Assembly (NCBI RefSeq): GCF_002288925.2
Contig: NW_022098024.1
Location: forward strand, 139,729 to 203,728
Length of the DNA stretch: 64,000 nt
Origin: Delphinapterus leucas
Lineage: Eukaryota; Chordata; Mammalia; Artiodactyla; Monodontidae
Direction: 5' to 3'
A model generated the notes under the pieces. It was not told the DNA's origin. It ran no database searches and worked only from the letters and a program-made list of their open reading frames with translations. Shown here piece after piece: positions 48,740 through 60,440 of the stretch. Position numbers and translations under genes: made by a program. Each line of letters starts with the position of its first letter. The stretch's first letter is position 1.

Positions 48740-48870
48740 TGCACTCCTTGGTTCTTTCAATGTTCTTGTGAGATGGAAAGGGATAACCATTCATTATGTT
48801 TCCTTTGCAGATGGGGAAATGGAATCCCTAGGCTTGGATGCACTAGTTCGGTGTCATCACCAAGCCAGGT
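48740..48870 (+). mobile_element. MIR SINE fragment
   Basis: 'tcaatgttcttgtgagatgg' and 'gcagatggggaaatggaatc' resemble the middle of MIR in + orientation. Very diverged. Confidence 0.5.
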
Positions 48871-48893
48871 AAAAAACAGTGAAAACGTGAATA

Positions 48894-49112
48894 CAGTTGA
48901 CCCTTGAACAACACAGGTTTGAACTCTGTGGGTCCACTTATACGAGGATTTTTTTCACTAAATGCCTACTACAGTACCGCAGCATCTGTGGTTGGTTGAA
49001 TCCTCAAATGTGGCACTGCAGATATGGAGGGCTGACTGTAAAGTTACATGCGGATCTTCCACTGCATGGAGGGTCAGCACTCCTAATCTCTGTGTTGTTC
49101 AAGGGTCAGCTG
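48894..49112. mobile_element. Tigger-type MITE (MER8-like), copy 1
   Basis: 219 bp with terminal inverted repeats 'cagttgacccttgaacaaca' and its near-exact complement at the right end (19 of 20), flanked by TA at 48892-48893 and 49113-49114. This is the TcMar-Tigger arrangement. Non-autonomous: no transposase. The family name is recalled, not searched. Confidence 0.88.
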
Positions 49113-49114
49113 TA

Positions 49115-50284
49115 TACAGCTCTAGCTTCTCTACATATATCAACCAGGGCAGGGACCAGGGTACATTCAAAAGCCAACGGATTTATTTTTCTCATATCAG
49201 GAATAAATAAGTATATGGAACCAGGATGTACCATCTTAAAATTTGCAAAAAGAATACTATCTCAGAGTAGTATCTCAAACACAAAACTTGAAACCTATGC
49301 ACTCAGTTAACATGAAGTTTAGTTTCTTTCCGTGGATTCTGTCTTTCTGCTACCAAAAGAACCTTTCAGAGGCTCACTCATGTGCAAAAAAACCATTATT
49401 GTTCCTTAATCTCTGATATGATCATGAGACCAGAGAACTTTACAGCTGTGGTGTGAAGCCGGTACCTCAAGAATAATGTGCCACATCCTTATTTCTGTTG
49501 CCAAATCCAGATGTGTGGGGTCCCAGCAGAGGCCCAGCAGAAGACATACCTCTACTTGATCTTATCACCGGTCACATCTGAAGCAAAATGATGAGCCTCC
49601 TTCTCCACCCACTTTTAACACTGTGCATGCTTCATTGGTAATTTAAGGCCTAAGAGAAAGTCCTTATCTTGTCCAACTTAGCCAAGTGTGCCCCATCCCG
49701 AAATTATCTTGGATTCTCAATGATAAAGCTGATACTATGAACTAATAGGATGACGTCTGGAGTGAAGAAGCTGATAACTAGGATGGCTACCTCAGAATAG
49801 GTTCTGGTGTCTGAGTCCTCATGAAGCCAGAACTACCATTATCTTCCATGTTCTAGTACCAACCTGCCCATCGTGCCACCTTCTTCCTTCATACTGATTT
49901 CATATTAGGAGACTGATAGCCCTTCTGTGTCCCTGGGTCTATATCATGGTCAAGCCACTACACCTGGATAAGTTTTAATGACTTTGAATCTTGGGAACAA
50001 TGACTTAGGGTCTTAATCTTTTCCTCTGGAAGAATACCTTGGTTTCCTTACAGAGTTTTCCATTTTCTTCCTAAGAAATAAAACTGCATATTTACAGTTT
50101 TTCTCATGCAAAAAGTGTATCCAAACTACAACCTCAAATAAACCCTGCCATACATAAACTTTGAATAAAGGCTTTACTTCATTCAAAGCCTTATAACCCA
50201 TCACATTTATTATTCATTTAACTTTTCAATATTTATCAGAATAACTTGGTTACATAATTTTAAAAAGCAAAATAGTGATTATAA
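49115..50284. other. Unassigned single-copy-looking sequence
   Basis: No repeat recognised with confidence. The stretch 49430-50000 is less AT-rich and may be an old LTR, but I cannot assign it. A 63-residue minus frame at 50013 has no domain. Confidence 0.4.
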
Positions 50285-50520
50285 AAGTTAATATTTATTA
50301 TTTACTATGAGCCAAATATTGTTCTGGGTATTTTATATATATTATTTAATCCTCACAATTACCCTTGCAAAACAGGACTCTTGTTATGCTCATTATAAAG
50401 ATGAAGAAATTGAGGATGAGAGTGGTTAAATAACTCGTCCAGGTCACACAGCTACTAGGGCTCAGAATGATAAGTTAAATCCAAGCAGTCTGATGCCAGA
50501 CCCCATGCTCTTAATACCAG
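50285..50520 (+). mobile_element. MIR SINE
   Basis: MIR order: 'tttactatgagccaaatatt', 'atttaatcctcacaattacc', 'aggtcacacagctactaggg', 'ccccatgctcttaataccag'. Well preserved for a MIR. Confidence 0.88.
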
Positions 50521-53207
50521 CAATACTCAGCCTACAAGGCTTTCATGAAAGAAACATAGCAATCCTCTACTCCCCTATGAGACAATCTCTTCAATTACTT
50601 CAGTTGTTTCTTCTGGTACTTACATTCTTATTGTAAGTAATATTCTTTGTTTTACAATTTTAGATGTTATGTATTGTGTTTCAGCTATGGAGGATGATAT
50701 TGCCGTCACCACTCCTCAATATTTTCCTCCTAGTGTAGTTATATCACCTGTGGCAGAAATCACTTCATTGTTTACAGTACTATTATTACTAAATGAGTAT
50801 TTTTCACTGACTTCACTTCTTTTTTGTGCATAGCTATTCATTAGTTGGTGTTAATAATTCTTCCTTTTATTCATTCTCTTAATTTTCTGTTTCTATCACT
50901 AAAGCTTTTCGCCCAAGCCCTGTTTTTCCTCAAGTTGTATAATTTCTACTAAATACATGAAGAATATGTTGGTTCCTTTTCATTTTTTCTTCAAGCACTA
51001 CCTTCTGGGATCCCCCAACTTCCTGCCCTTTTCCTGGGACTTCCTGGCACTTCCAGCCAGGGTTAGGACCGCTGTTTTTTCACGATCCTCTTTCATGATT
51101 TGCTTCCTCATCTAGTGAAGCAAATGTCTGAGGACCTTCCTGCGGAAAAATGCATGAGCTGTAAATTTTGTGCTCCATGGGTATCATTTAGGGATTGCAT
51201 CATCTCTATTGACAGATTGTATACATTTTTTCTTATGTCTGCATCCAATGACATTACATTAGTAATTTGAAATTGACCATAGTATATTTGCTTCATGGAA
51301 ATCAGCAAACACTATAAATCAGTGCTTTGTTTGTTTGTTTGTTTGATTGATTTTCCAGGAAAGCCTGTTGCTAAACATTTACCAGCATGCCAGTGCTGCT
51401 ACCTGTTACTTATGAGCCTTTCGGGCGGGGTGGGGGTGGTTTACAGCGAAAATTCCTGAATCAACTGGTTTCTGGTCAGTATTCTTCTCTGCCAGCACCA
51501 GCTAATTGGCTTTCTCCAATCTGTGTACTTTTTCAATGTCTTCCCCTCTTGTAGAAGCTTGTGATTTCTTAGTCATACATCTTTATCTTTCGACTCTTGG
51601 TTAAGACAGATTTGAATAGAGGGAAGCAACAAATCTATTTTTTTAATCCCACCACACATATCCAGAAATCCCACATTTAAATAGAAAACTCCCTGAGTTC
51701 ATTGCTGAGGACAGTAGCCCAGGCAAGAGATGGTGTTGCCTTGGATCAGAGAGGTGGCAGTAGAGATGGAGAGAAGTAGATTCACTTGTGAGATTTATAA
51801 AAATAGGAATGGAGTTTCAAGAATGTCTCCCAAGTGTCTGAATGGATGGGTTCACAAAGTGCCATTTGTCATTTAAGGAGAAGATGAAATCTGAAGGAGG
51901 AGCAGAGTAGGCGGAGAAGATGAAAAATCTGTATTTGGATGTGTTAAGTCTGACACGCCTCTGGGACATACAAGTAAAGATGTCAAGTTGGCAGGTGGTT
52001 ATATGAAAATGGAGCACAACAGAGAGGCCTACTGCATTTCCAGCTCTCCAACTCTGATTTATTTTTCTTCTAGATAAGCTGCTGGCTTAGTGTAGTTGCA
52101 TACATGTGTATTCTCATGACCAGGTGTGGGAAAAGGTGAGCAGATCCATGTGTAATTTATTATGCTGCCTTGGGGGTCCTTGGTAAATTCAGTGGAGATG
52201 GAATTTTAGTCCACCTGATCATTGGGTATCCTAATGGCATCTGGTACTGAGGCATGCTGCTAATGAAGCAAAAAGTCTCTTATTATGGCATTGTCAGGGC
52301 TCATACCATTCCTTTTGCCTCCATCTCTGGCTGGTATAGCAGATAATCTAAACCTTGGCAATATCTTTCATCCCATGCATGGACAGAGCTATCACCCTTC
52401 AACTTCCATTATAAGATACTTTTCTAAGATAGTCCCATGACAGACCTCTACACTACTGGCTCAGCTACCTTTTGCTTCCTCCATTGAGTAGACAAGAATT
52501 TCTAGATGCCATCCGTGTCCATGGATGATGAGGCAGACTCTAGTGGCACTGTCTTTGATTCTTTCTCTTAGCTTTATCCCTCAGCTGTCTGTTAGCCTAC
52601 CACCTAGATAGCATCTTATTGAAATCAGTACTTCTTCAAAGGAAATAGAAATTTCCCCAATATGTGGCCAGAAAAGTAAGAAACAAGCTCTAATTTACTC
52701 TTAGCCCAAACTTTATGATTATTTTAAACAGTTTTATCTACTCGGTTTTGACTCAGAATGGAAAGCTAGGACATGTATCTTTCCTGCTTCACTGTCCCTC
52801 ACTGCTATCTGTTTCCTATCCAGAACCTGCTAGACTGGCTTTTGTCTTCTATTTCCTAACAGGTGGGGAGATAAACACTTGCTCACATAATATCCTCCAT
52901 CTCTCCAATCCATGATTCCTGGTAAGACTCCACTTTCAGACCATGATAAGCTTTGTTTTCTATAGAGGTAATTTCTAGAATTTGAAAATTCAATTTCTTT
53001 CTTGACCAATTCTGCCCTTTAAAACTAATATATGTTTATATGCTCTAAAAATGTCAGCCTTGAGAATTGATACAAGCAATATTTTCTTTCTTTCTCTGGA
53101 TTTTTTTGCTTTAACAATAGGAATCCTTCCGAAAGCAAAGTCTAACTTTTAAAACAATGAAGGAAATGCCATAATGTAAGAGAGAAACAAAAGTAACAAA
53201 AGTACAG
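50521..53207. other. Unassigned single-copy-looking sequence
   Basis: No transposon recognised apart from a short TTTG run. Frames of about 66 residues at 51108, 51817 and 52715 have no domain. Confidence 0.45.
51326..51352. repeat. (TTTG)n short tandem repeat
   Basis: Five TTTG units followed by TTGA variants. Confidence 0.85.
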
Positions 53208-53248
53208 CTATCTGTCTTTATCTATCTATCTATCTGTCTGTCTGTCTG
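53208..53248. repeat. (TCTA)n(TCTG)n compound tetranucleotide repeat
   Basis: About four TCTA units pass into four TCTG units, a class that is often polymorphic. Confidence 0.93.
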
Positions 53249-55156
53249 AATGGTAATTGAAGTAGTAGGGTATGTGTGTGTGGGCGTGCCCACAAACTCT
53301 TTTAAGAAGCTTCATAGAAAGAAACCAGTACCCTGTAGGGGGCAGTGTGGACTGGACAAATGGATAGTTTTTTTTTTTTAAGTAAGAAATAGTAGAGCAT
53401 GTTTGATTGCTAATGGGAATAAATGATTCAGTAGAGAGACTTAAGAGATAAGAAAGAGAGAATAATTTAAGAACTGAGATTACTGAGGAGTCAGGGAAGA
53501 AGGGGACCCAATGATAGGCGGTTGGGTGATTTCTCTTGTTAAAAACAAAAGGTAAGGTGAAGGTACTGACATGTTTATAGATTCATAGTGAGACCGGTGA
53601 GAGTTCATGGTTAACAGCTCCTCTTTCTCATGAAGTATGATGTAAGGTCATTAATGTGAAAGAGAGGATAGAAGGAGGTGAGAATGTGAAGAGAATTTAG
53701 AAGATATGAAATCATATTTGCAGATAAAAGAGGAAGAAAAATACGAGACCCTGATTTGGTGATCCTTAGGGTCTTGTTGAGTTTTAGACCTTTGTAATTA
53801 TTTTACTGGTCCATTGGATATGTGAGTGTTTTTCTGATCAACAAGAGCTGAAGCAAGCATCTTCAGAATTTCCCCTACCCCATAATCTCATGCACCATTG
53901 CAAATTCTGAAGTCTTGTTGTTAGAAGCCAGGAAACACTCTGCCTGTGGTCTTCCTGACAATGGATACAGGAAATGGGTTGCTCTCTAAGATTCCATCAG
54001 TGCACAAATCACTGCTCTGTTCTTCTGTTCTGATTCCTGTGTCCTTTTCAGATTTTCCTGTTCCTCTCTCGTCTCCTAATATCCAAATTGATGGAATAGC
54101 TCATGACCTACTCTGAAGCTCAGGGGGTACTTGAAGAAGATCTTTTCTTTGCAGTCATGCAGAGGAAGCTATGTTCAGACTGTAGAAGAGGCGTATTTGT
54201 GCCAGCTTGTTTCTTCACTAGCACTGACACATTGTTCGTTTAATCTGCTCAGTCTACTACTCCATTAGCTTTACCCTATGATGGGGCTGGCCCATTTATC
54301 CCTGCTTAAAGTTTAATCAGACATTTCACTGCTCATCAACATTCTAACGGGACCATTTAGAGCACTGAAACTCCACACATCTCTGCTAATTACTGCTAGC
54401 TGACAGATGTCACTTTCACTGCCCTCTCTTCCCTGTCTCCTCCAGTTGCACAGACCTGGAGAAGCTTATTCTTTAAATAAACCTTAAAGCAGAAACACAA
54501 TCAGAGATTAATGGAGAGACACCAGTTCATGTTTCTGCTTGATTGGAATCTAGTCATTTAGGGAGGTTAAAGGCTTCATCTGGTACTTCATCAGGACTTG
54601 AAGTCCACTCTCAATTTTTTTGTTGTACAGAGTGAAAGGGTCATAGGAAGTAGAAGGGATGCAGAAGAATGACTAGACTCCCTGATCTGCCATGCTTGTC
54701 ATGCCTTTCTTAGCCTACTGTCTGCTCATGCTTGTTCCTTATTCAGCTGTGAAATTGGAATCACAAGAGGAATGTTGAGTTTTCATCGCCAAGATTCCTC
54801 CCATCATGGAGCACAAAGAAAGGAGGGCTGCTTTTGGAGCTGGAGAAAAACATGGCAGGTGACAAGCACTATTGGCATGTAACAGTAGGCCAAATTTATT
54901 TGGTATTAAATCCTGGTTCTCTCCAACCACATACTCCCTCCCCCTACCACACACATATAAATGCTGTTTTCAAGGACACTGTAAATGTTATTGCAGGAGC
55001 ATCTGAATATGAAAAATTCATTTAAAATGAGATATTAACAGCTCATGCCCTTTTCTCTGAAACAGTTGCAGAAAGACTAGGGCTATGTTTTATGCTTCAA
55101 GAGTATGGAAGAATTTCAGATGACTGATTGGTATTCTTAGATTGAACAAAATGGGA
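53249..55156. other. Unassigned single-copy-looking sequence
   Basis: No transposon recognised. A T-run lies at 53369-53379. The part at 54360-54600 has a mixed composition with clustered AT-rich motifs such as 'ctaattactg', and 'cagatgtca' close by; it could be conserved non-coding DNA but nothing proves it. Confidence 0.45.
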
Positions 55157-55196
55157 TTTACACAGGCTGATTCTAATTTACACAGGCTGATTCTAA
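55157..55196 (+). repeat. 20-bp perfect tandem duplication
   Basis: The unit 'tttacacaggctgattctaa' occurs twice in direct succession and ends where the MLT1-like LTR begins. Confidence 0.95.
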
Positions 55197-55670
55197 TTTA
55201 TATCAGTTTTCTAGTGCCATAACAATCCTGCATAACAAACAATCATAAAATTTCAGTGGCATAGAGCAATAAATGTGTTTGCAAGCTATAGCTGCTCTGA
55301 CCAGGCTCAGGTAATCTCAGATAGCCTTGTTCATGAACCTGCAGTCAGCTGCATCTTGACTGTGTGGTTTGGCTGTTCGGGGCTGGGCTTGCTTATAAGT
55401 CTGGAGGTCTCTAAATGATGGGGTTGATCTGTGATAGGCTTGGCTAGGATGATTGGGTCAACTTGACTCTGAACCACATATCTTTCATTTCTGAAAGGCT
55501 AGCTCAGATATGTTTTTATTGAAATAAGAGAGGGCAAGAGAGCAAGTAGAAATGTAGAAACACTTTTTGCAACCTCTTCTTGAATCATATCTATTGAAAC
55601 CCCATTGGCCAATGTAAGTCTCATAGCCAGGTCCAGAGTCAAATTAGTAGGGTACTATAAGATTATATAG
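55197..55670 (-). mobile_element. MLT1-like MaLR LTR
   Basis: Antisense MLT1 order: 'tatcagttttctagtgccat', 'aatttcagtggcatagagca', 'gcagtcagctgcatcttgac', 'ccattggccaatgtaagtct'. No internal retroviral part. Confidence 0.75.
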
Positions 55671-55689
55671 AAAAGGTTGTAGATAGAGG

Positions 55690-56402
55690 GAAGTGCGAAG
55701 AATCAGGCAAGGAATACAATAAATCTACTATGCCTAAAGATAAAAGACTGTATGCTTCCTACCTAATAACAGGAACAGGGCAAGGAAATTCACTCTCACT
55801 GCTTTTATTTAACAGTGCCATGCAATAAGGTAAGGGGAAAAAAGGAATAATATTGGAAAGGAAGAAGCAAACCTGTGTTGTTTTAGGATGACAGGGTCAA
55901 ATTTATAGAAAATCTTAAGGAATTTACTAAAATATTATAATTAATAAGTGGATTTAGCAAGGTCATAGGGTACCAGATTAATATACAAAAATCTATTGTA
56001 TTTGTGGATACTAGCAACTAAAAATTTGAAAATAAAAGTAAACATGAAACACTTAGAAATAAATTTTGATGTGTAAGCTCTCATCACTTCACACTACAAG
56101 ATACTACTAAGGTTAATTAAAGAAGACCTAAATAGATGGAGAGTTACCTGATGTTCTTGGAATGACAGACTTTGATATTATCATTAAGATAGCAATTTCC
56201 TCAAACTTTGTCTTTAGATTTAATATAATCCATACTAAAATCCCAGCATTTTTTCATAAATTGACAAATTGATCCTAAAATTTATATGGAATTGCAAAAC
56301 ACCTGGAATACACAAAACAACTGGGAAAAAAATAAGAAAGTTGGAGAACTAACACTATTTGATTTTAAAACTAATAAAGCTACTATAATCAACACCATAA
56401 GG
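55690..56402 (+). mobile_element. Old L1M ORF2 fragment, left part of a nest
   Basis: Sense L1 reverse transcriptase text: 'ggaacagggcaaggaaattc', 'caaggtcatagggtaccaga', 'tatatggaattgcaaaacac', ending 'aataaagctactataatca'. All frames are broken. It resumes at 59175 beyond a younger L1; roughly 150 bp of expected sequence is missing at the join. Confidence 0.8.
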
Positions 56403-57008
56403 TTTTTTTAATGTTTGATTTTGTAGTTTTTTGAAGTATAGTTGATTTACAATGTTGTGTTAATTTCTGCTGTACAGCAAACTGACTCAGTTCTACACAT
56501 ATATTATTTTTTATATTATTTTCCATTATGGTTTATCCCAGGGTATTGAATGTAGTTCTCAGTGCTGTATAATAGGACCTTGTTGTTTATCCGTTTTATA
56601 TGTAATAGTTTGCATCTACTAACCCCAAACTCCCAGTCCATCCCTCCGCAACCCACCCTACCCCTTGACAAGCACAAGTCTGTTCTCTATGTCTGTGAGT
56701 CTGTTTCTGTTTCATAGATAAGTTCATTTGTGCCATATTTTAGATTCCACATATAAGTGATATCATATGGTATTTGTCTTTCTGTTTCTGACTTCACTTA
56801 GTATGATAATCTAGCTGCATCCAAGTTACTGCAAAAGGCAATATTTTGTTTTTTTATGTTCTTTACATATATACAATGGAATATATGCAATATTCCATTG
56901 TATATATGTAACACATCTTTATCCATTCATCTGTTGATGGACATTTAGGTTGTTTCCATGTCTTGGCTATTGTGAATGGTGCTGCTATGAACATAGGGGT
57001 GTATGTAT

Positions 57009-57222
57009 CTTTTTTTTTTTTTTTTTTTTTGTGGTACGCGGGCCTCTCACTGTTGCGGCCTCTCCCGTTGCGGAGCACAGGCTCCGGACACGCAGGCTCA
57101 GCGGCCATGGCTCATGGGCCCAGCCACTCCCCAGCATGCGGGATCTTCCTGGACCGGGGCACGAACCCGTGTCCCCTGCATCGGCAGGCAGACTCTCAAC
57201 CACTGCGCCACCAGGGAAGCCC
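57009..57222 (-). mobile_element. CHR-type tRNA-Glu-related SINE, short young form (copy 4)
   Basis: A T-run of about 22 leads into the body, ending in 'ccaccagggaagcc'. 'tatgtat' flanks it (57002-57008 and 57223-57229), and L1 text resumes after it. Small differences from the other copies include 'gtggtacgcg' near the tail and 'ccagcatgcg' in the middle. The 72-116 residue frames across it are incidental. Confidence 0.93.
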
Positions 57223-58890
57223 TATGTATTTTTTTGAATTACAGTTTTGTCCAGATATATGCCCAGGAGTGGGATTGCTGGATCATATGGTAATTCTATT
57301 TTTAGTTTTCTGAGGAACTTCCAATACTGTTTTCCTAGAGGCTGCACCAACTTACTTACATTCCCGTCAACACTGTAGGAGGGTTCCCTTTTCTCCACAC
57401 CCTCTCCAGCATTTGTTATTTGTAGACTTTTTAATGATGGCCTTTCTGAATGGTGTGAGGTGGTACCGCATTGTGGTTTTGATTTGCATTTTTCTAATGA
57501 TTAGCAATGTTGAACATATTTTCATGTCCCTGTTGTCCATTTGTGTGTCTTCTTTGGAGAAATGTCTGTTTAGATCTTCCACCCATTTTTCGATTGGGTT
57601 GTTTGTTTTTTTGTTGTTGAGTTGTATTAGCTATTTGTATATTTTGGAAATTTAGCCCTTGTCAGTCACATTATTCGCAAATATTTTCTCCCAGTCTGTA
57701 GGTTGTCTTTTTGTTTTGTTTACGGTTTTGTCTTCTGTACAAATCTTGTAAGTTTGATTAGGTCCCATTTATTTTTGCTTTTGTTTCTATTGCCTTAGGA
57801 GATTGACCTAAGAAAACATTGGTACAATTTATGTCAGTGAAAGTTTTGTGTACGTTTTCTTCTAGGAATTTTATGGTGTCATGTCTTACATTTAAGTCTT
57901 TAAGCCATCTTTAGCTTATTTTTGTGTATCGTGTGAGGGTAAATTCTAACTTCATTGATTTACATGTGGCTGTTCAACTTTCCCAATACCACTTGCTGAA
58001 GAGACTGTCTTTTTTCCATTGTATATTCTTGTCTCATTGAAGATTAATTGACTGTAGGTGTGTGGGTTTATTTCTAGGCTCTCTGTTCTGTTCCATTGAT
58101 CCATATGTCTGTTTTTTTGCCAAATACCATGCTCTTTTGACTATTGTAACTTTGTGGTACTGTGTAAAGTCTGGGAGGGTTTTGCCTCCTGCTTTGTTCT
58201 TTTTCCTCAGGATTGCTTTGGCAGTTCTGGGTCTTTTATGGTTCCATATAAGGTTCAGGATTTTTTGTTCTAGTTCTGTGAAAAATGTCATGGGTAACTT
58301 AGGTATTACCTAAATGATAGGTATCACATTAAATCTGTAGAATGCTTTGGGTAGTATAGCCATTTTAACAATATTAATCTTTCCAATCCAAGAGCATGAG
58401 ATATCTTACCAGTTCTTTGAATCATCTTCAGTTTCCTTTATTAATGTTTTATAGTTCTCAGCATATAGGTCTTTCACCTCCTTGGTCATGTTTACTCCTA
58501 ACTATTTTATTATTTTGGATGCGATTTTAAAAGGGTTTGTTTTTTCACATTCCCTTTCTGATATTTCATTGTTCGTATAAAAAATGCAACTGTCTTCTAT
58601 ATGTTAATCTTCTATCTTGCTATTTTGCTGAATTCGTTTATCAGTTCTAGTGGTTTTTGTGTGGAGTCTTTAGGGTTTTCTATATGTAATATCATGTCAC
58701 CTGGATATAGTGACAGTTTTACCTCTTCCCTCCCAAGTTGGATACCTTTTATTTCTTTTGTTGTCTGATTGCTGTGGCTAGGACTTCCAATACTATGTTG
58801 AATAGAAATGGTGAGAGTGGGCATTCTTGTCTTGATCCAAATTGTAGCGGGAAGGCTTTCAACTTTTCACTGTTGAGTATTATATTGGCT

Positions 58891-58957
58891 AATATAATAT
58901 AATATACATTATAATGTATATTATATCATATCATATTATATTAATTATATTATATTA
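58891..58957. repeat. AT-rich, partly palindromic simple repeat in L1 copy C
   Basis: Units of TATAA/TATTA replace normal ORF2 text between 'attggct' and 'agggagggtt'. The centre 'tacattataatgta' is a perfect palindrome, and the outer parts are largely complementary. Confidence 0.88.
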
Positions 58958-59170
58958 GGGAGGGTTAATACCATGCTGTATATCATAAACAGCTTTTATT
59001 ATGTTGAGGTATGTTCCCTCTATACCCACTTTGTTAAGAGTTTTTATCATGAATGGATGTTGAATTTTATCAAACACTTCTGCATCTATTGAAATGATCA
59101 TGTGTTTTTTGTCTTTTCTTTTGTTGATGTGGAGTATCACATTGATTTGCATATGTTGAAAAAATATTAT

Positions 59171-60440
59171 ATTTTTGGTAAATGGTGCTGGAATAACTGT
59201 ATATCCATATGGAAAAGAAGACCCTTCATTCTTTTATTACACCTTACAGAAAAATTAAAAGTGGGTCATAGATTAAACATAATAGTTAAAACCATAAAAA
59301 TTCTAAATTTAAAATTTTTCTAGAAGAAATCAGGATAAAATCTTTGTTTCCTTGAGTTAGACAAAGGTTTCTTAGTTTGGACCCAAAAAGCACAAACCAT
59401 AAAAGAAGAAGAAAGATGAAATGGACTTCATCAAAATTAAAACTTGATTGTCGAAAGCTACTGTTAAGAAAATGAAAAAGTAAGCCACAGGTTTGGAGAA
59501 AACATTTGCAAAAAAAAACATACCAGACCAAGAAATTGTGTCAAGAATGTATACAGAAATTCTATGGCTCAATAATAAGTCATAGAACTCCATTTTAGAA
59601 AAGAACAAAAGATTTTAACAGACACTTCACACACACAAAAAAGGAATACAAATTACAAGCAGCATATGAAAAGATGTTCAGCGTCATTGGTCATTAGGGG
59701 AATTCAAACTAAAAGCATGATGAGTTACTGTTAGACACTCACTAGAAAAGCGGAAATTAATAAGATTGAAAATTATAAGTATTTTCAGGGATGTAGAACA
59801 ACTGAAACTTCCACATACTGTTGGTGGGAATAAAAAATACTGTGGCCACTTTGGAAAGCAGTTTGACCGTTTCTTACAAAGTTAAACATGAACTTATCAA
59901 ATGACCTAGCCACACCACTTTTTGATGTCTGCCTATGAAAAGTGAAAACATATGTCCACATAAAGACAAGATTTGTTCACAGCAACATTATTCATAAGAG
60001 CCCAAAATTGGATCCAGACCAAATATTCACCAACTAGCAAATGAATAAATAAATTTTGTCATAGTCACACTGTGGAATTTTGTTTGGTAGTAAAAGAAAG
60101 CAAAATAATATTACTCATAAAATAATATGGATTAATCTTTAAAATTATGCTACATGAAAGATGATTGAAGTAAAATTAAATACTGGATGATTATTCCATT
60201 TATAGGAAATTCTAGAAAGGGCAAAATCATAGTGACAGTGGATCACTGGTTTTCTGGGGGTGAGGATAGGGATTGTCTACAAAGGGATATAAGGGAATTT
60301 GGGGGGTGATAGAAGTGTTCCAAACTTGATTGTGGTGGTGGTGGCACTGTTGTGGATATTTGTCAACACTCATCAATACTTACAATTGGCGAATTGTATG
60401 GGTTATGCTTCAGTAAACCTGAATAATATTTTTAAATTTA
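59171..60440 (+). mobile_element. Old L1M ORF2 end and 3' region, right part of the nest
   Basis: It resumes with 'taaatggtgctggaataact', then 'aatggacttcatcaaaatta', 'gttggtgggaataaaaaata', 'ggaaagcagtttgaccgttt', and a 3' end near 'gggttatgcttcagtaaacc'. Same orientation as 55690-56402. All frames are broken. Confidence 0.82.

Larger units (their letters stand above)
56403..59170 (-). mobile_element. 5'-truncated L1 (copy C) inserted in the old L1M
   Basis: The T-rich tail at 56404-56411 is followed by the antisense 3' UTR and the second half of ORF2. The frame at 58612-58824 reads 'YPGD' where the active site should be YADD/FADD, so a catalytic Asp is gone. The usual Cys-rich end ('[15 protein letters not shown]') is at 57367-57582. 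It stops near 59160, mid reverse transcriptase. I found no target-site duplication. It hosts SINE copy 4. Confidence 0.85.

Noticed and set aside
48505..48870. Inverted repeat formed by adjacent opposite MIRs
   Set aside because: Two independent diverged MIRs; pairing would be weak and the right one is only a fragment.
56950..57313. 95-116 residue frames
   Set aside because: Read through SINE copy 4 and its poly-T tail.
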